From Alsobacter sp045348435 (GTDB lineage: Bacteria > Pseudomonadota > Alphaproteobacteria > Rhizobiales > Beijerinckiaceae), in contig NZ_CP157484.1 in the NCBI RefSeq assembly GCF_045348435.1, positions 2,852,001 through 2,916,000 of the forward strand: a stretch of DNA of 64,000 nt. The letters are read 5' to 3'. The position numbers and the translations under genes were made by a program. Under the pieces are notes generated by a model that was not told the DNA's origin, did not search any database, and saw nothing but the letters and a program-made list of their open reading frames with translations. Shown one piece after another: positions 26,426 to 35,501 of this stretch (position 1 is its first letter; every line of letters starts with the position of its first letter).

Positions 26426-28837
26426 CTAATACAGCCCGCCCGTGCCCGATCCGACGGCCCGATCGGCTTCGGGCGAGACCCCGGTCCCGCCGGCCCCGAT
26501 CACCGAATAGGTGTCGGGCGGCGCCGTCCCGGGCTTGAACGCCTCCAGGAAGCCTCCCGGATCCCCCGGCCCGGCGCGCAGGCCCGTCCCGCCCGACACC
26601 CGGATCAGCTTGATCCCCGGCGGCACGCGGAACGGCGTCGCCGGCTTGTCGGCCAGCGCGAGCTTCATGAAGTCGCGGAAGATCGGAGCCGCATACTGGC
26701 CCGCGGTGGCCGAGTTGCCGAGCGAGCGCGGCTTGTCGTAGCCCATGAACACGCCCACCGCGAGGTCCGGCGAAAAGCCGACGAACCACACGTCCTTGGC
26801 GTCGTTGGTCGTGCCGGTCTTGCCCGCCAGGGGCTTGCCCACTTCCTTGACGACGGTCGCGGTGCCGCGCTGGACGACGCCCTCGAGCATGGAGACGACC
26901 TGATAGGCCGTCAGCGGGTCGAGAACCTGCTCGCGTTTGTCGACCAGCTTCGGCTCGTTCTGCCCGTTGAACTTCTCGGCGTCGCAGGAGACGCACTGGC
27001 GCTCGTCGTGCTTGTAGATGGTCTGGCCCCAGCGGTCCTGGATGCGGTCGATCAGGGTCGACTTGATGCGCTTGCCGCCGTTCACGAACATCGAATAGGC
27101 GGTCACCATGCGCATCACGGTGGTCTCGCCCGCGCCCAGCGACATGGCCAGCACCGGCAGCATGTCGTCATAGACGCCGAAGCGCTTGGCGTATTCGGAG
27201 ATCAGCGGCATGCCGACGTCCTGGGCGAGACGCACGGTCATCAGGTTCTTGGAATGCTCGATGCCGTAGCGCAGCGTATGCGGCCCGCCGGACTTGCCGT
27301 CATAGTTTTCCGGACGCCAGACCTCCTGGCCCGGACCCATGTCGATCTCGATGGGCGAATCCATCACCACAGAGGACGGCGTGTAGCCGTTGTCGAGCGC
27401 CGTCGCGTAGACGAAGGGTTTGAACGAGGAGCCCGGCTGGCGCATCGCCTGGGTGGCGCGGTTAAACTTGGACTGGTCGTAGGAGAAGCCGCCCACCATG
27501 GCGTAGACGCGGCCCGTATAGGGGTCCATCGCCACGAGCGCGCCGGAGATCTCCGGCAGCTGGCGCAGCCGGAACTGGCCGCGATCCTGCGGCTCGACAT
27601 AGATCACGTCGCCGGGGGTCACGAGCTGGCGGACGGGCTTGCGGGTCCATTTCGCCCCGTCATTCGTCAGCGTCCCGGTCTCGCGCTCGCGCTCCAGCTG
27701 GCCCGAGGGCTCGCGGCGCGGCTGCAGGCCGATGCGGGCGGTGTCGCCGTTCACGTCGATCACCACGGCGAGCCGCCAGGGCTGGACGTCGCCCAGCGCC
27801 GGGACCTCGCCGAGCGGGGCCCCCCAGTCCTTCCCGGTGATGTCGAGCCGCTGGATCGCGCCGCGCCAGCCATGCGCCTCGTCGTAGCGCACGAGGCCGT
27901 CGGCCAGCGTCTTGCGCGCCATGAGTTGCATCTTGGGGTCGAGCGTGGTGCGGACCGACAGGCCGCCCTCGTAAAGCTTCTTCTCGCCGTAGCGCTCGGC
28001 GAGCTCGCGCCGGACTTCCTCGGCGAAGAACCCCGCCGCGTAGGAGTTCGGCGAGAGCGAGCGCGGATTGACGTTGAGCGGCTCCTTCTTCGCCTTCTCT
28101 CCGTCCTCGCGCGAGACGTAGCCGTTCTCGACCATGCGATCGATGACGTAGTTGCGCCGATCCACCGCCCGATCGCGGTTTCGGAAGGGGTGGAGGTCGC
28201 TCGGCGCCTTCGGCAGCGCCGCCAGATAGGCGGTCTCAGCCAGGGTGAGCTCGTGGACGGACTTGCCGTAATAGTTCAGCGCGGCGGCCGCGACGCCGTA
28301 ATTGCCGAGGCCGAGATAGATCTCGTTCAGATACAGCTCGAGGATCTTGTCCTTCGTGTAGGTCGACTCGATGCGCAGGGCGAGCAGGAGCTCCTTGATC
28401 TTGCGATCGAAGGTCTGCTCGTTCGTGAGCAGGAAGTTCTTGGCCACCTGCTGGGTGATGGTCGACGCGCCCTGGGGCCGGGAGCCCTTGTCGCGCTTGA
28501 AGAAATAGACGCCGGCGCGGGCGATGCCCTCAGGGTCCACGCCCTGGTGCTTGTAGAAATTCTTGTCTTCGGCGGACAGGAACGACGCCACGACGAGCTT
28601 GGGGACGGCCTGGATGGGGATGAACATCCGCCGTTCGCGCGAGTATTCCGCCAGCAGGCTGCCGTCGCCGGCGTGCATCCGGGTCATCACGGCCGGCTCG
28701 TGGTTGGCGAGCTGGGTGTAGTCCGGCAGATCCTGCGAATATTTCCACAGAATGAAGCCCGCGCCGGCGGCCCCGACCAGAAACAGGATCGCCCCCGCGG
28801 TGAACATCAATCCGATCAGCCGAAGTACATACCGCAT
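26426..28837 (-). CDS. mrcA: Penicillin-binding protein 1A, bifunctional transglycosylase/transpeptidase (copy 1)
   Basis: Encodes 803 residues from the ATG at 28837. One N-terminal membrane helix (about 8-33) is followed by the GT51 domain with the catalytic glutamate E90 in SAEDKNFYKHQG and the QGASTITQQ motif. The transpeptidase domain has the nucleophile S470 in GSSFKP and KTGTT. An OB-like insert lies between. It polymerises glycan strands and cross-links peptides in the periplasm. The order rne, amiC, mrcA, prfB is the usual alphaproteobacterial one, so this is probably the ancestral copy. A near-identical paralogue lies at 40961-43384. Confidence 0.95.
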   Translation of the reverse strand: MRYVLRLIGLMFTAGAILFLVGAAGAGFILWKYSQDLPDYTQLANHEPAVMTRMHAGDGSLLAEYSRERRMFIPIQAVPKLVVASFLSAEDKNFYKHQGVDPEGIARAGVYFFKRDKGSRPQGASTITQQVAKNFLLTNEQTFDRKIKELLLALRIESTYTKDKILELYLNEIYLGLGNYGVAAAALNYYGKSVHELTLAETAYLAALPKAPSDLHPFRNRDRAVDRRNYVIDRMVENGYVSREDGEKAKKEPLNVNPRSLSPNSYAAGFFAEEVRRELAERYGEKKLYEGGLSVRTTLDPKMQLMARKTLADGLVRYDEAHGWRGAIQRLDITGKDWGAPLGEVPALGDVQPWRLAVVIDVNGDTARIGLQPRREPSGQLERERETGTLTNDGAKWTRKPVRQLVTPGDVIYVEPQDRGQFRLRQLPEISGALVAMDPYTGRVYAMVGGFSYDQSKFNRATQAMRQPGSSFKPFVYATALDNGYTPSSVVMDSPIEIDMGPGQEVWRPENYDGKSGGPHTLRYGIEHSKNLMTVRLAQDVGMPLISEYAKRFGVYDDMLPVLAMSLGAGETTVMRMVTAYSMFVNGGKRIKSTLIDRIQDRWGQTIYKHDERQCVSCDAEKFNGQNEPKLVDKREQVLDPLTAYQVVSMLEGVVQRGTATVVKEVGKPLAGKTGTTNDAKDVWFVGFSPDLAVGVFMGYDKPRSLGNSATAGQYAAPIFRDFMKLALADKPATPFRVPPGIKLIRVSGGTGLRAGPGDPGGFLEAFKPGTAPPDTYSVIGAGGTGVSPEADRAVGSGTGGLY

Positions 28838-29122
28838 CGGTTGCGCCGTCCGCCTTGCAGTTTCGGGCCGGGGCCCATCCGGTCGGCCGGAACCCAACGT
28901 TCCAGGCCAGACCCGCCTCCTTACGATCGCCGTCGATCCGGGCGTCAGCGAGTCGCCTTCGCCTCGACGCGGCGGACCGCCCCGCACAGCGGAACGGAGC
29001 TTCGCCGCCGCGAATGCGCTCTCGGGATCTTTACACGTCCCCTCGACGACTCACACCAGCAAACAGGGCTTCGTCACGTCCGTGACGCGCCCATGTGGTT
29101 TAAACGCGACAATTCGCCCAGA

Positions 29123-30373
29123 TCAAGGCGTCGCCACCTGGCTTTGTTGCACGGTCCGCGGCGACAGAAAGCCTATGATGGCGGCGGAGATCGAATCAGT
29201 GGCCTTGTCGCGCCAGCCTTGGGCGGTCAGCAACTCGACGTCACTCTTGCTGGAGAGATAGCCGAGCTCGACGAGGACGGACGGAACGTCGGGCGCTCGC
29301 AGAACCCAAAAGCCCGCCGAGCGATGGGGATTCTTGTTCAGCTTCGAGGCCGCGGTGATCTTGCCCACCAGGCTGCGGGCGAAGAGGTGCGAGTAGGTCC
29401 GCGTTTCGCGACGGGTGAGCTCGCCCAGGATGCCGGCGACCTCCTCGGTCGCGCTTTCCGAATCGACTCCGGCGAGGCTGTCGGCCTTGTTCTCGGTGTC
29501 GGCGAGGCGCGCCGCCTCCGCGTCGGAGGCCCGGTCGGCGTTGGTGTAGACCGTCAGCCCCCTCACCTCGGGGCTGGCCTGCAGCGTGTCGGCGTGGATG
29601 GAGACGAACAGGCTGGCGTTGTTGGCCTGGGCGACGCGCACCCTGTCGCGCAGCGAGATGAACTCGTCCGTGTCGCGCGTCACCACCACCCGGAAGCGGC
29701 CGGACTTCTCCAGCTTGGCCTTCAGCTCCTGCGTGAAGGCGAAGACCACGTCCTTCTCCACCGTGTGGCCGATGCCGATCGCCCCGGTGTCGATGCCGCC
29801 ATGCCCCGGGTCCAGAACCACCACGGGACGATGGTCGGCGGCGGCACCCTGGGTGAGCCGCAGCGGCGGCTCGGCGCTGGAGGAGCGGTCGGCCGCGGCC
29901 GCCTTGGCGAAGCTGTCCCGGTCCGTGCGGCGAAGCTCGATCACGAAGGCGTTCGCGGCCCCCTCCATCACGCTCTCGTTCGAGGTGCGGGCGACGGTCG
30001 CGGGTCCGGCGAGCTCGATCACCACGCGCGAACGCCCGGGACCGATCAGCCCATAGCGGAAGGACTTCACCAGCCCGCGCGACTTGCGCCCGGCGTCGGC
30101 GGGGAGTTGGAAGTTCACTTCTGCGAGATCCAGGACGATGCGGTCCGGCTTCTCCAGCACCTTCACGGTGGGATTGATGGTCGACGACAGGGTGAAGACG
30201 AGCTTGGTGGCGGCCGCGTCGCCCGAGAGCTGCGCCTCGATGGCCACCGGCGCGGGCGGGCCGGACGGAGCCGATCCGGCCATGGCCGACGGCGAGCCGA
30301 GCGCGAGCATCGCGGAGATCCCCGGGACGCCAAGGGCCAGGAGCTTCAGGCGTCTCCACCGGTCTCGAGGCAT
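29123..30373 (-). CDS. amiC: N-acetylmuramoyl-L-alanine amidase with AMIN domain
   Basis: Encodes 416 residues with a signal peptide ending near AMAG. An AMIN domain (about residues 40-150) targets the protein to the septum or the peptidoglycan. The Amidase_3 domain follows: VVVLDPGHGGIDTGAIG holds the first zinc ligand, VEKDVVF the glutamate, SLFVSIHADTL the second histidine, and LVELGYLSS the catalytic glutamate. It cleaves the amide bond between MurNAc and the stem peptide, mainly for daughter-cell separation. It is divergent from rne and lies 285 bases upstream of mrcA. Confidence 0.94.
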   Translation of the reverse strand: MPRDRWRRLKLLALGVPGISAMLALGSPSAMAGSAPSGPPAPVAIEAQLSGDAAATKLVFTLSSTINPTVKVLEKPDRIVLDLAEVNFQLPADAGRKSRGLVKSFRYGLIGPGRSRVVIELAGPATVARTSNESVMEGAANAFVIELRRTDRDSFAKAAAADRSSSAEPPLRLTQGAAADHRPVVVLDPGHGGIDTGAIGIGHTVEKDVVFAFTQELKAKLEKSGRFRVVVTRDTDEFISLRDRVRVAQANNASLFVSIHADTLQASPEVRGLTVYTNADRASDAEAARLADTENKADSLAGVDSESATEEVAGILGELTRRETRTYSHLFARSLVGKITAASKLNKNPHRSAGFWVLRAPDVPSVLVELGYLSSKSDVELLTAQGWRDKATDSISAAIIGFLSPRTVQQSQVATP

Positions 30374-30478
30374 GCTGACCTTCCCTCCGCGATCCGCATC
30401 AAGCTACGCCTCGGAAGGGGCGGCCATAAGGCCTCCGGCGCGTCGTGCCACTTCCGGTTCATAGGCTATAGAACCGTC

Positions 30479-30490
30479 TTGGTTAACCAA
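30479..30490. promoter_or_regulatory. Palindrome TTGGTTAACCAA between amiC and rne
   Basis: A perfect 12-base palindrome in the divergent region. A second inverted repeat, CGGTTC and GAACCG, flanks a 10-base centre just beside it (30455-30476). The TTAACC core resembles a CtrA half site, which would fit a cell-division amidase, but one half site is weak evidence. Confidence 0.35.
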
Positions 30491-30535
30491 TCCTGACCCC
30501 CTCCTCAGGGTTTCCGGCGGCCATGTTGCGGTGCG

Positions 30536-30563
30536 GTCACACCGCGCATAAATGCTTGCGTAG
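30536..30563 (+). promoter_or_regulatory. Candidate promoter for rne
   Basis: TTGCGG (30536-30541) and ATAAAT (30558-30563) are 16 bases apart. An inverted repeat GCGGTG/CACCGC (30538-30543 and 30550-30555) lies across the spacer. Transcription from here would give a leader of about 530 bases in front of rne. Confidence 0.35.
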
Positions 30564-30569
30564 GGCAGG

Positions 30570-31100
30570 GTTTCACCCTTAAGAGGAGAGTGTCACGTCT
30601 CCGCGTCGCACGGACGGGCTCCTCGCTTCCCGAGGCTCCGCACCGTAACCGGTTCTTGCCGCCCAAGGCCTCCGCGCTGACCGGGTTGCAGTTTTTCCGG
30701 AGACACCCTCGGCAGCGTGACGCCAGAATGCCTCGCACGCGGTCCCCCCGTCGAGGCGCCCAGGCCGACAAAGGGTCCCTCTCGCGAGGTTCATCGAAAT
30801 CGTCGGCCCCGAAAAAGGTGTCGAGGTCGTGGCGTGAGCAGACAGCTCCGGACCCGTCGAGAGCTTCAGACCGCGGCCGTCGAAGGACGGCCGGGAGCGC
30901 TCCGTCGGCTCCGAATCCGCCCCACGGCCTTCAGCGCATGTTCAACCCACGCCCATTTGCGGCAACAACTGCGCGTTGTGGCCCGTTCCGTCCGTTCGCT
31001 TGTCGCCCCCGTTCCGCCGCCGCCCGACATGGGCGCACGGCTTACGTTATTCTCGACAAGACTGGCCGGCCTACGGGAGCAGCGCCAATGAGAGATCCTC
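30570..31100 (+). other. Long untranslated leader region of rne
   Basis: The 727 bases between amiC and rne contain no convincing gene; open frames here lack ribosome-binding sites and protein-like composition. RNase E mRNAs in other bacteria have long structured leaders through which the enzyme limits its own synthesis. A clear hairpin, GGCCGTC-GAAG-GACGGCC, lies at 30875-30892. The region is therefore read as a regulatory leader, by analogy only. Confidence 0.45.
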
Positions 31101-34064
31101 ATGGCCAACAAGATGCTCATCGACGCCTCGCACCCGGAAGAAACCCGGGTCGTGGTGGTCCGCGGTAGCCGAGTCGAAGAGTTCGATTTCGAGTCCGCCA
31201 ACAAGAAGCAGCTCCGCGGGAACATCTATCTCGCCAAGGTGATCCGGGTCGAACCGTCCCTTCAGGCGGCGTTCGTCGATTACGGCGGCAACCGGCACGG
31301 CTTCCTGGCCTTCAGCGAAATCCATCCCGACTACTACCAGATCCCCGTCGCGGACCGGCAGGCGCTGATCGAGGAAGAAGCCCGTCACGAACGCGACCAC
31401 GACGAGGCGGAAGACAACGGCCGTCGCAACCGGCGTCGTCCGAAGGGCAAGTCGGCGCGCCGGTCCGGCGGTGACAGCGGCGACGCCACGGTGGCCGAAG
31501 ACGCTCCGGCCATCGATTCGGGTGAGGTCGACCCGTCGGCCGCCACCGAGGAGCCCCCGGTCCGCGCCGAGCGCGACGACCCCGAGGAGGTCGCCTCCGC
31601 CGATGACCACGACGACCACGACGAGCGGGACCACGGCGGCGACGACGATCACGAGCACGGCGACGACCGTCCCGGGCAGGACGCCGGGGACGAGCACGCC
31701 GACGAGCGCGACGAGCGCTCCTCCCGCGATGGGGGTTCGGACGACCGCGGCGAGCGCCACGAGGTGATCGAGCAGGTCGGCGCGGGCGACGCCCTCGAGG
31801 AACTGCCGGAGCGGCCGCGCCCGTCGCGCCGCCAGTACAAGATCCAGGAGGTCATCAAGCGCCGGCAGGTCCTGCTGGTGCAGGTCGTCAAGGAAGAGCG
31901 CGGCAACAAGGGCGCCGCCCTCACCACCTATCTGTCGCTCGCCGGCCGCTACTCGGTGCTGATGCCCAACACCGGCCGCGGCGGCGGGATCTCCCGCAAG
32001 ATCACCGACGCCGTCGACCGCAAGCGCCTGAAGGCCGTCGCCCAGGAACTCGACGTGCCGGACGGGATGGGCGTGATCCTGCGCACCGCGGGGGCCTCGC
32101 GCACCAAGACCGAGATCAAGCGCGACTTCGAATACCTGATGCGCCTGTGGGAGACGGTCCGCGAGCTGACGCTGAAGTCCAGCGCGCCCTCGCTCGTCTA
32201 TGAGGAAGGCTCGCTGGTGAAGCGCGCCATTCGCGACCTCTACAACAAGGACATCGACGAAGTGCTCGTCGCCGGCGAAGCGGCCTACCGCGACGCCAAG
32301 GAGTTCATGCGCATGCTCATGCCGAGCCATGCCAAGAACGTGAAGCCCTACCGCGATCCGCAGCCCGTCTTCGCCAAGTTCGGCGTGGAGGCGCAGCTCG
32401 ACGCGATGTTCTCCAACCAGGTCACCCTGAAGTCGGGCGGCTACATCGTCATCAACCAGACCGAGGCGCTCGTCGCCATCGACGTGAACTCGGGCCGCGC
32501 CACGCGCGAGCACAATATCGAGGACACGGCCACCAAGACCAACTGCGAGGCGGCAGACGAGGTCGCCCGGCAGCTGCGCCTGCGCGATCTGGCCGGGCTG
32601 ATCGTCATCGACTTCATCGACATGGAGGAGAACCGCAACAACCGCACGGTGGAGCGGCGCCTCAAGGATGCGCTGAAGAACGACCGCGCCCGCATCCAGG
32701 TCGGGCGCATTTCGGCCTTCGGCCTGATGGAGATGTCGCGCCAGCGCATCCGCACCGGCGTGCTCGAGGGCTCCACGGTGCCCTGTCCGCATTGCGCGGG
32801 CGCCGGCATCGTGAGGGCGACGCCCTCGATCGCCCTGCACGTGCTGCGGGCCGTGGAGGAGATGCTCATCAAGAGCAACAGCCACCACCTGCTCGTGCGC
32901 ACCCGGACGGAGGTGTGCCTCTACATCCTCAATCAGAAGCGCAGCCACCTGCGCGGCCTGGAGGACCGGTTCGGCGTCGACATCACGATCCTGTCCGACG
33001 ACACGCACACCGGCTCGCACGCCTTCGCCATCGAGCGCGGCGAGCAGATCCTGAACCCGCGCCCGGTCGTGATGACCGCCGTCCATGTCGACAGCGTCGA
33101 CATGCCCGAGGACGAGCTCGACGACGTGGTCGAGGCCGAGGAGGACGAGGGCGAGGAGATCCTGGAGGCCCAGGCCGCTCCGCAGGAGCGCGAGGAGCGC
33201 GCGCCTCGCCAGGATCGCGAACGCGGAGACCGCGAAAGGGGCGACCGGGGTCCGCGCCAGGACCGCGGACCAAGGCCGGACGATGCGCGCGCCGACGCCG
33301 AAGGCGGCGAGAATGGCGGGCGGCGGCGTCGCAGGCGCCGTCGGCGGCGCGGCGGACGCGGCGGCGAGGGTCGCCCGGAGGCGTTCGGTTCGGAGGCTTT
33401 CGGCTCCGATCAGGCGCCGATGCCGATTGACGCCCCGCAGCCCGACGTGTCGGGCGCGCCTTTCGGCGGCACGCACACCTTCGAGCCCGAAGAGAGGCTC
33501 GCGGCGGACGCCGAAACTGCGCAGGATCTCGCCCTGAACGAGGCGGAAGCCGGCCTGACCGTGCCGACAGCCGAGGACGAGGGCGGAGCGCGCCGTCGTC
33601 GGGGACGTCGCGGCGGGCGCCGCCTGCGCGGCGACCGCGCCGAGGCGGACGACGCCGTGTCGGGCGCCGAGGAGGAGACCGTGACGCTGGCGTCCGAGGC
33701 TGCGGTGGAAGCCGCCGCCGATGCGTCGCCGGACGTCGCCGCCGCGCCCGCCAAGCCGGCCCGCAAGCCCCGTGCGCCCCGCCGCACGAAGGCGTCGATC
33801 GCCGCCGAGGCGGCCGCCGCGGAGGCTGCGGCGCAAGCGCCCGCCGAGGCCGAGCCGGTCGCCGAGACCGTCGCGCCCCCGGCCGCTCCGGAGCCGGCGG
33901 CCCAGCCCGCCGCGGCCCCTGAGCCGATCATGGCCGCCGTCGCCGCTCCCGAGCCTGCGCCGGAGCCCATCACCACCGAACCGGTCGTGATCGGCGCCGA
34001 GCCGGCCGCCCCCCGCAAGGCGGGCTGGTGGGCGAAGGCCAAGTCGGCCATCTCCGGCGCCTGA
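31101..34064 (+). CDS. rne: Ribonuclease E
   Basis: Encodes 987 residues. The S1 domain is split by an acidic, His-rich insertion (about residues 92-235), a known alphaproteobacterial trait that is large here. Catalytic aspartates are D461 in VAIDVNSG and D504 in IVIDFID; the zinc-link is CPHC at 562-565. After residue 660 comes a disordered scaffold with acidic, Arg-rich (GGRRRRRRRRRRGGRGG) and Ala/Pro-rich parts, ending in a short aromatic peptide (AGWWAKAKSAISGA). It starts decay of most mRNAs and matures rRNA and tRNA; the scaffold organises the degradosome. The ATG follows GAGAGA. A strong terminator follows the stop. Confidence 0.97.
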   Translation: MANKMLIDASHPEETRVVVVRGSRVEEFDFESANKKQLRGNIYLAKVIRVEPSLQAAFVDYGGNRHGFLAFSEIHPDYYQIPVADRQALIEEEARHERDHDEAEDNGRRNRRRPKGKSARRSGGDSGDATVAEDAPAIDSGEVDPSAATEEPPVRAERDDPEEVASADDHDDHDERDHGGDDDHEHGDDRPGQDAGDEHADERDERSSRDGGSDDRGERHEVIEQVGAGDALEELPERPRPSRRQYKIQEVIKRRQVLLVQVVKEERGNKGAALTTYLSLAGRYSVLMPNTGRGGGISRKITDAVDRKRLKAVAQELDVPDGMGVILRTAGASRTKTEIKRDFEYLMRLWETVRELTLKSSAPSLVYEEGSLVKRAIRDLYNKDIDEVLVAGEAAYRDAKEFMRMLMPSHAKNVKPYRDPQPVFAKFGVEAQLDAMFSNQVTLKSGGYIVINQTEALVAIDVNSGRATREHNIEDTATKTNCEAADEVARQLRLRDLAGLIVIDFIDMEENRNNRTVERRLKDALKNDRARIQVGRISAFGLMEMSRQRIRTGVLEGSTVPCPHCAGAGIVRATPSIALHVLRAVEEMLIKSNSHHLLVRTRTEVCLYILNQKRSHLRGLEDRFGVDITILSDDTHTGSHAFAIERGEQILNPRPVVMTAVHVDSVDMPEDELDDVVEAEEDEGEEILEAQAAPQEREERAPRQDRERGDRERGDRGPRQDRGPRPDDARADAEGGENGGRRRRRRRRRRGGRGGEGRPEAFGSEAFGSDQAPMPIDAPQPDVSGAPFGGTHTFEPEERLAADAETAQDLALNEAEAGLTVPTAEDEGGARRRRGRRGGRRLRGDRAEADDAVSGAEEETVTLASEAAVEAAADASPDVAAAPAKPARKPRAPRRTKASIAAEAAAAEAAAQAPAEAEPVAETVAPPAAPEPAAQPAAAPEPIMAAVAAPEPAPEPITTEPVVIGAEPAAPRKAGWWAKAKSAISGA

Positions 34065-34085
34065 GAGCGCACGCCTGAAAGCAAG

Positions 34086-34114
34086 AAGGGCGGCCCCCCG
34101 GGGCCGCCCTTTTT
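34086..34114 (+). terminator. Rho-independent terminator of rne
   Basis: AAGGGCGGCCC pairs with the GGGCCGCCCTT that follows across a 4-base loop, and TTTTT ends the structure. It begins 22 bases after the rne stop. This is the strongest intrinsic terminator in the window. Confidence 0.9.
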
Positions 34115-34141
34115 CAGTTTCGAGGAGCCGATGCTGGCCGT

Positions 34142-35389
34142 TCAGCCAGCCAGGAACGGGCCGAGCCGCCGCACGGCTTCCCGGCACGTCTCCTCCGCTC
34201 CGGCGAATGAGAGCCGCAAGTAGCGCGAGCCCCGGCCGGGATCGAAGTCCAGCCCCGGCGTCGCCGCCACGCCTGTCTCGGCGAGCAGACGGCGGCAGAA
34301 CGCCATGGAGTCGTTGGTGTAGCGGCCGACGTCCACATAGACGTAGAAGGCTCCGTCCACCGGCAGGAAATCCGGCAGGCCGATGCGCGGCAGCTCCTGC
34401 AGCAGCATCGCCCGGTTGCGGGCGTAGCCGGCCTTGACCGCTTCGAGCTCGTCCACCGCGGAAAACGCCGCCTCGGCCGCGATCTGGCTGAGCTTCGGCA
34501 CGGAGATGAACAGGCTCTGCGCCAGCCGCTCGATCGGCCGCGCCAGGATCTCGGGAACGACCATCCAGCCGACGCGCCAGCCCGTCATGCAGTAATATTT
34601 CGAGAAGCTGTTGATCACGACCGCGTCGGGGTCGAAGGCCAGCGCGGTGTCGGCCGGCCGGTCATAGGTCAGCCCGTGATAGATCTCGTCGGAGATGAAC
34701 CAGAGGCCGAGCTCGCGGCAGGTGCGCCCGAGATCGGCGAGCGCCTCGCGGGTCATCATCACCCCTGAGGGATTGGCGGGGCTCATGGCCAGGACGCCCC
34801 GCAGCGGCTTCTCGGCATGGGCTTGGGCGACCGCCTCTCCGGTGAGCGCCCAGCCCGTGGCCGCATGCGTCTCGATCTCCACGGGCTCGACGCCCAGCGC
34901 CTTCAGCGTATTGCGGTAGGCCGGGTAGCCGGGAGCGCTGATCGCGACGCGGTCCCCGGGATCGAACATCGCCAGGAAGGACAGGATGAAGCCGCCCGAC
35001 GACCCCGTGGTGACCACGACCCTGTCGGCCGGGACAGCGATCCCGTAGGCGTCGCGGTAGTGCCGCGCGATGCGCTCGCGCAGGCTCGGCATGCCGAGCG
35101 CCTCGGTGTAGCCGATGCGGCCTTTGACGAGGGCGGCCGCGGCCGCGTCCAGGGCGGCGCGGGGCGCCGGCGCGCTGGGCTGGCCCACCTCCATGTGCAG
35201 CACGCTGCGGCCGGCCGCTTCCATGGCGTTCGCCGCGCCGAGCACGTCCATCGCCAGGAAGGGCTCGACGTCGCTGCGCGCCGCAGGCGTGAGGCGCGGC
35301 GGTCCCACGCACGCCGATGCGGGCCTGCGGGGCGGATCGCCGCCCGGCGGCGGGGACGTGCGGGATGGGAGGTGGGAGCTGTCCGCCAT
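34142..35389 (-). CDS. PLP-dependent aminotransferase, class I/II
   Basis: Encodes about 415 residues from the ATG at 35389; the first 35 residues are Pro/Ser-rich and unlike the family, so translation could begin further in. The fold-type I aminotransferase pattern is clear from RSDVEPFLAMDVLGAANAME on: HMEVGQPSAPAP, the YP-containing SAPGYPAYRN, MSPANPSG, ISDEIYHGL and the PLP lysine in NSFSKYYCMTGWRVGW, ending with the substrate arginine in SRYLRLSF. It should transfer amino groups between an amino acid and a 2-oxo acid; aspartate- or aromatic-type substrates are likely. It is divergent from the M48 protease gene. Confidence 0.85.
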   Translation of the reverse strand: MADSSHLPSRTSPPPGGDPPRRPASACVGPPRLTPAARSDVEPFLAMDVLGAANAMEAAGRSVLHMEVGQPSAPAPRAALDAAAAALVKGRIGYTEALGMPSLRERIARHYRDAYGIAVPADRVVVTTGSSGGFILSFLAMFDPGDRVAISAPGYPAYRNTLKALGVEPVEIETHAATGWALTGEAVAQAHAEKPLRGVLAMSPANPSGVMMTREALADLGRTCRELGLWFISDEIYHGLTYDRPADTALAFDPDAVVINSFSKYYCMTGWRVGWMVVPEILARPIERLAQSLFISVPKLSQIAAEAAFSAVDELEAVKAGYARNRAMLLQELPRIGLPDFLPVDGAFYVYVDVGRYTNDSMAFCRRLLAETGVAATPGLDFDPGRGSRYLRLSFAGAEETCREAVRRLGPFLAG

Positions 35390-35501
35390 GGGGTCGCCGT
35401 GTTCTGCAGGCACATGCGGCGCGCCCTTGCGGAGCGGGAGCCCGGCGATTTGACCGCCCGGTCTCGATCCGTAAGTTGGGCGCCGAAAGGCAAAGGGCCC
35501 G

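Noticed and set aside
26390..30496. A 1368-codon open frame on the plus strand across prfB, mrcA and amiC
   Set aside because: It is antisense to three clear genes, its product is rich in Arg, Gly, His and Ala with no recognisable domain, and high GC content produces such frames.
30590..31168. A 192-codon frame in the rne leader
   Set aside because: It overlaps the rne start, has no ribosome-binding site and a composition dominated by Arg, Pro and Ser.
31071..34187. A 1038-codon open frame on the minus strand opposite rne
   Set aside because: It mirrors the coding strand of RNase E and has low-complexity composition only.
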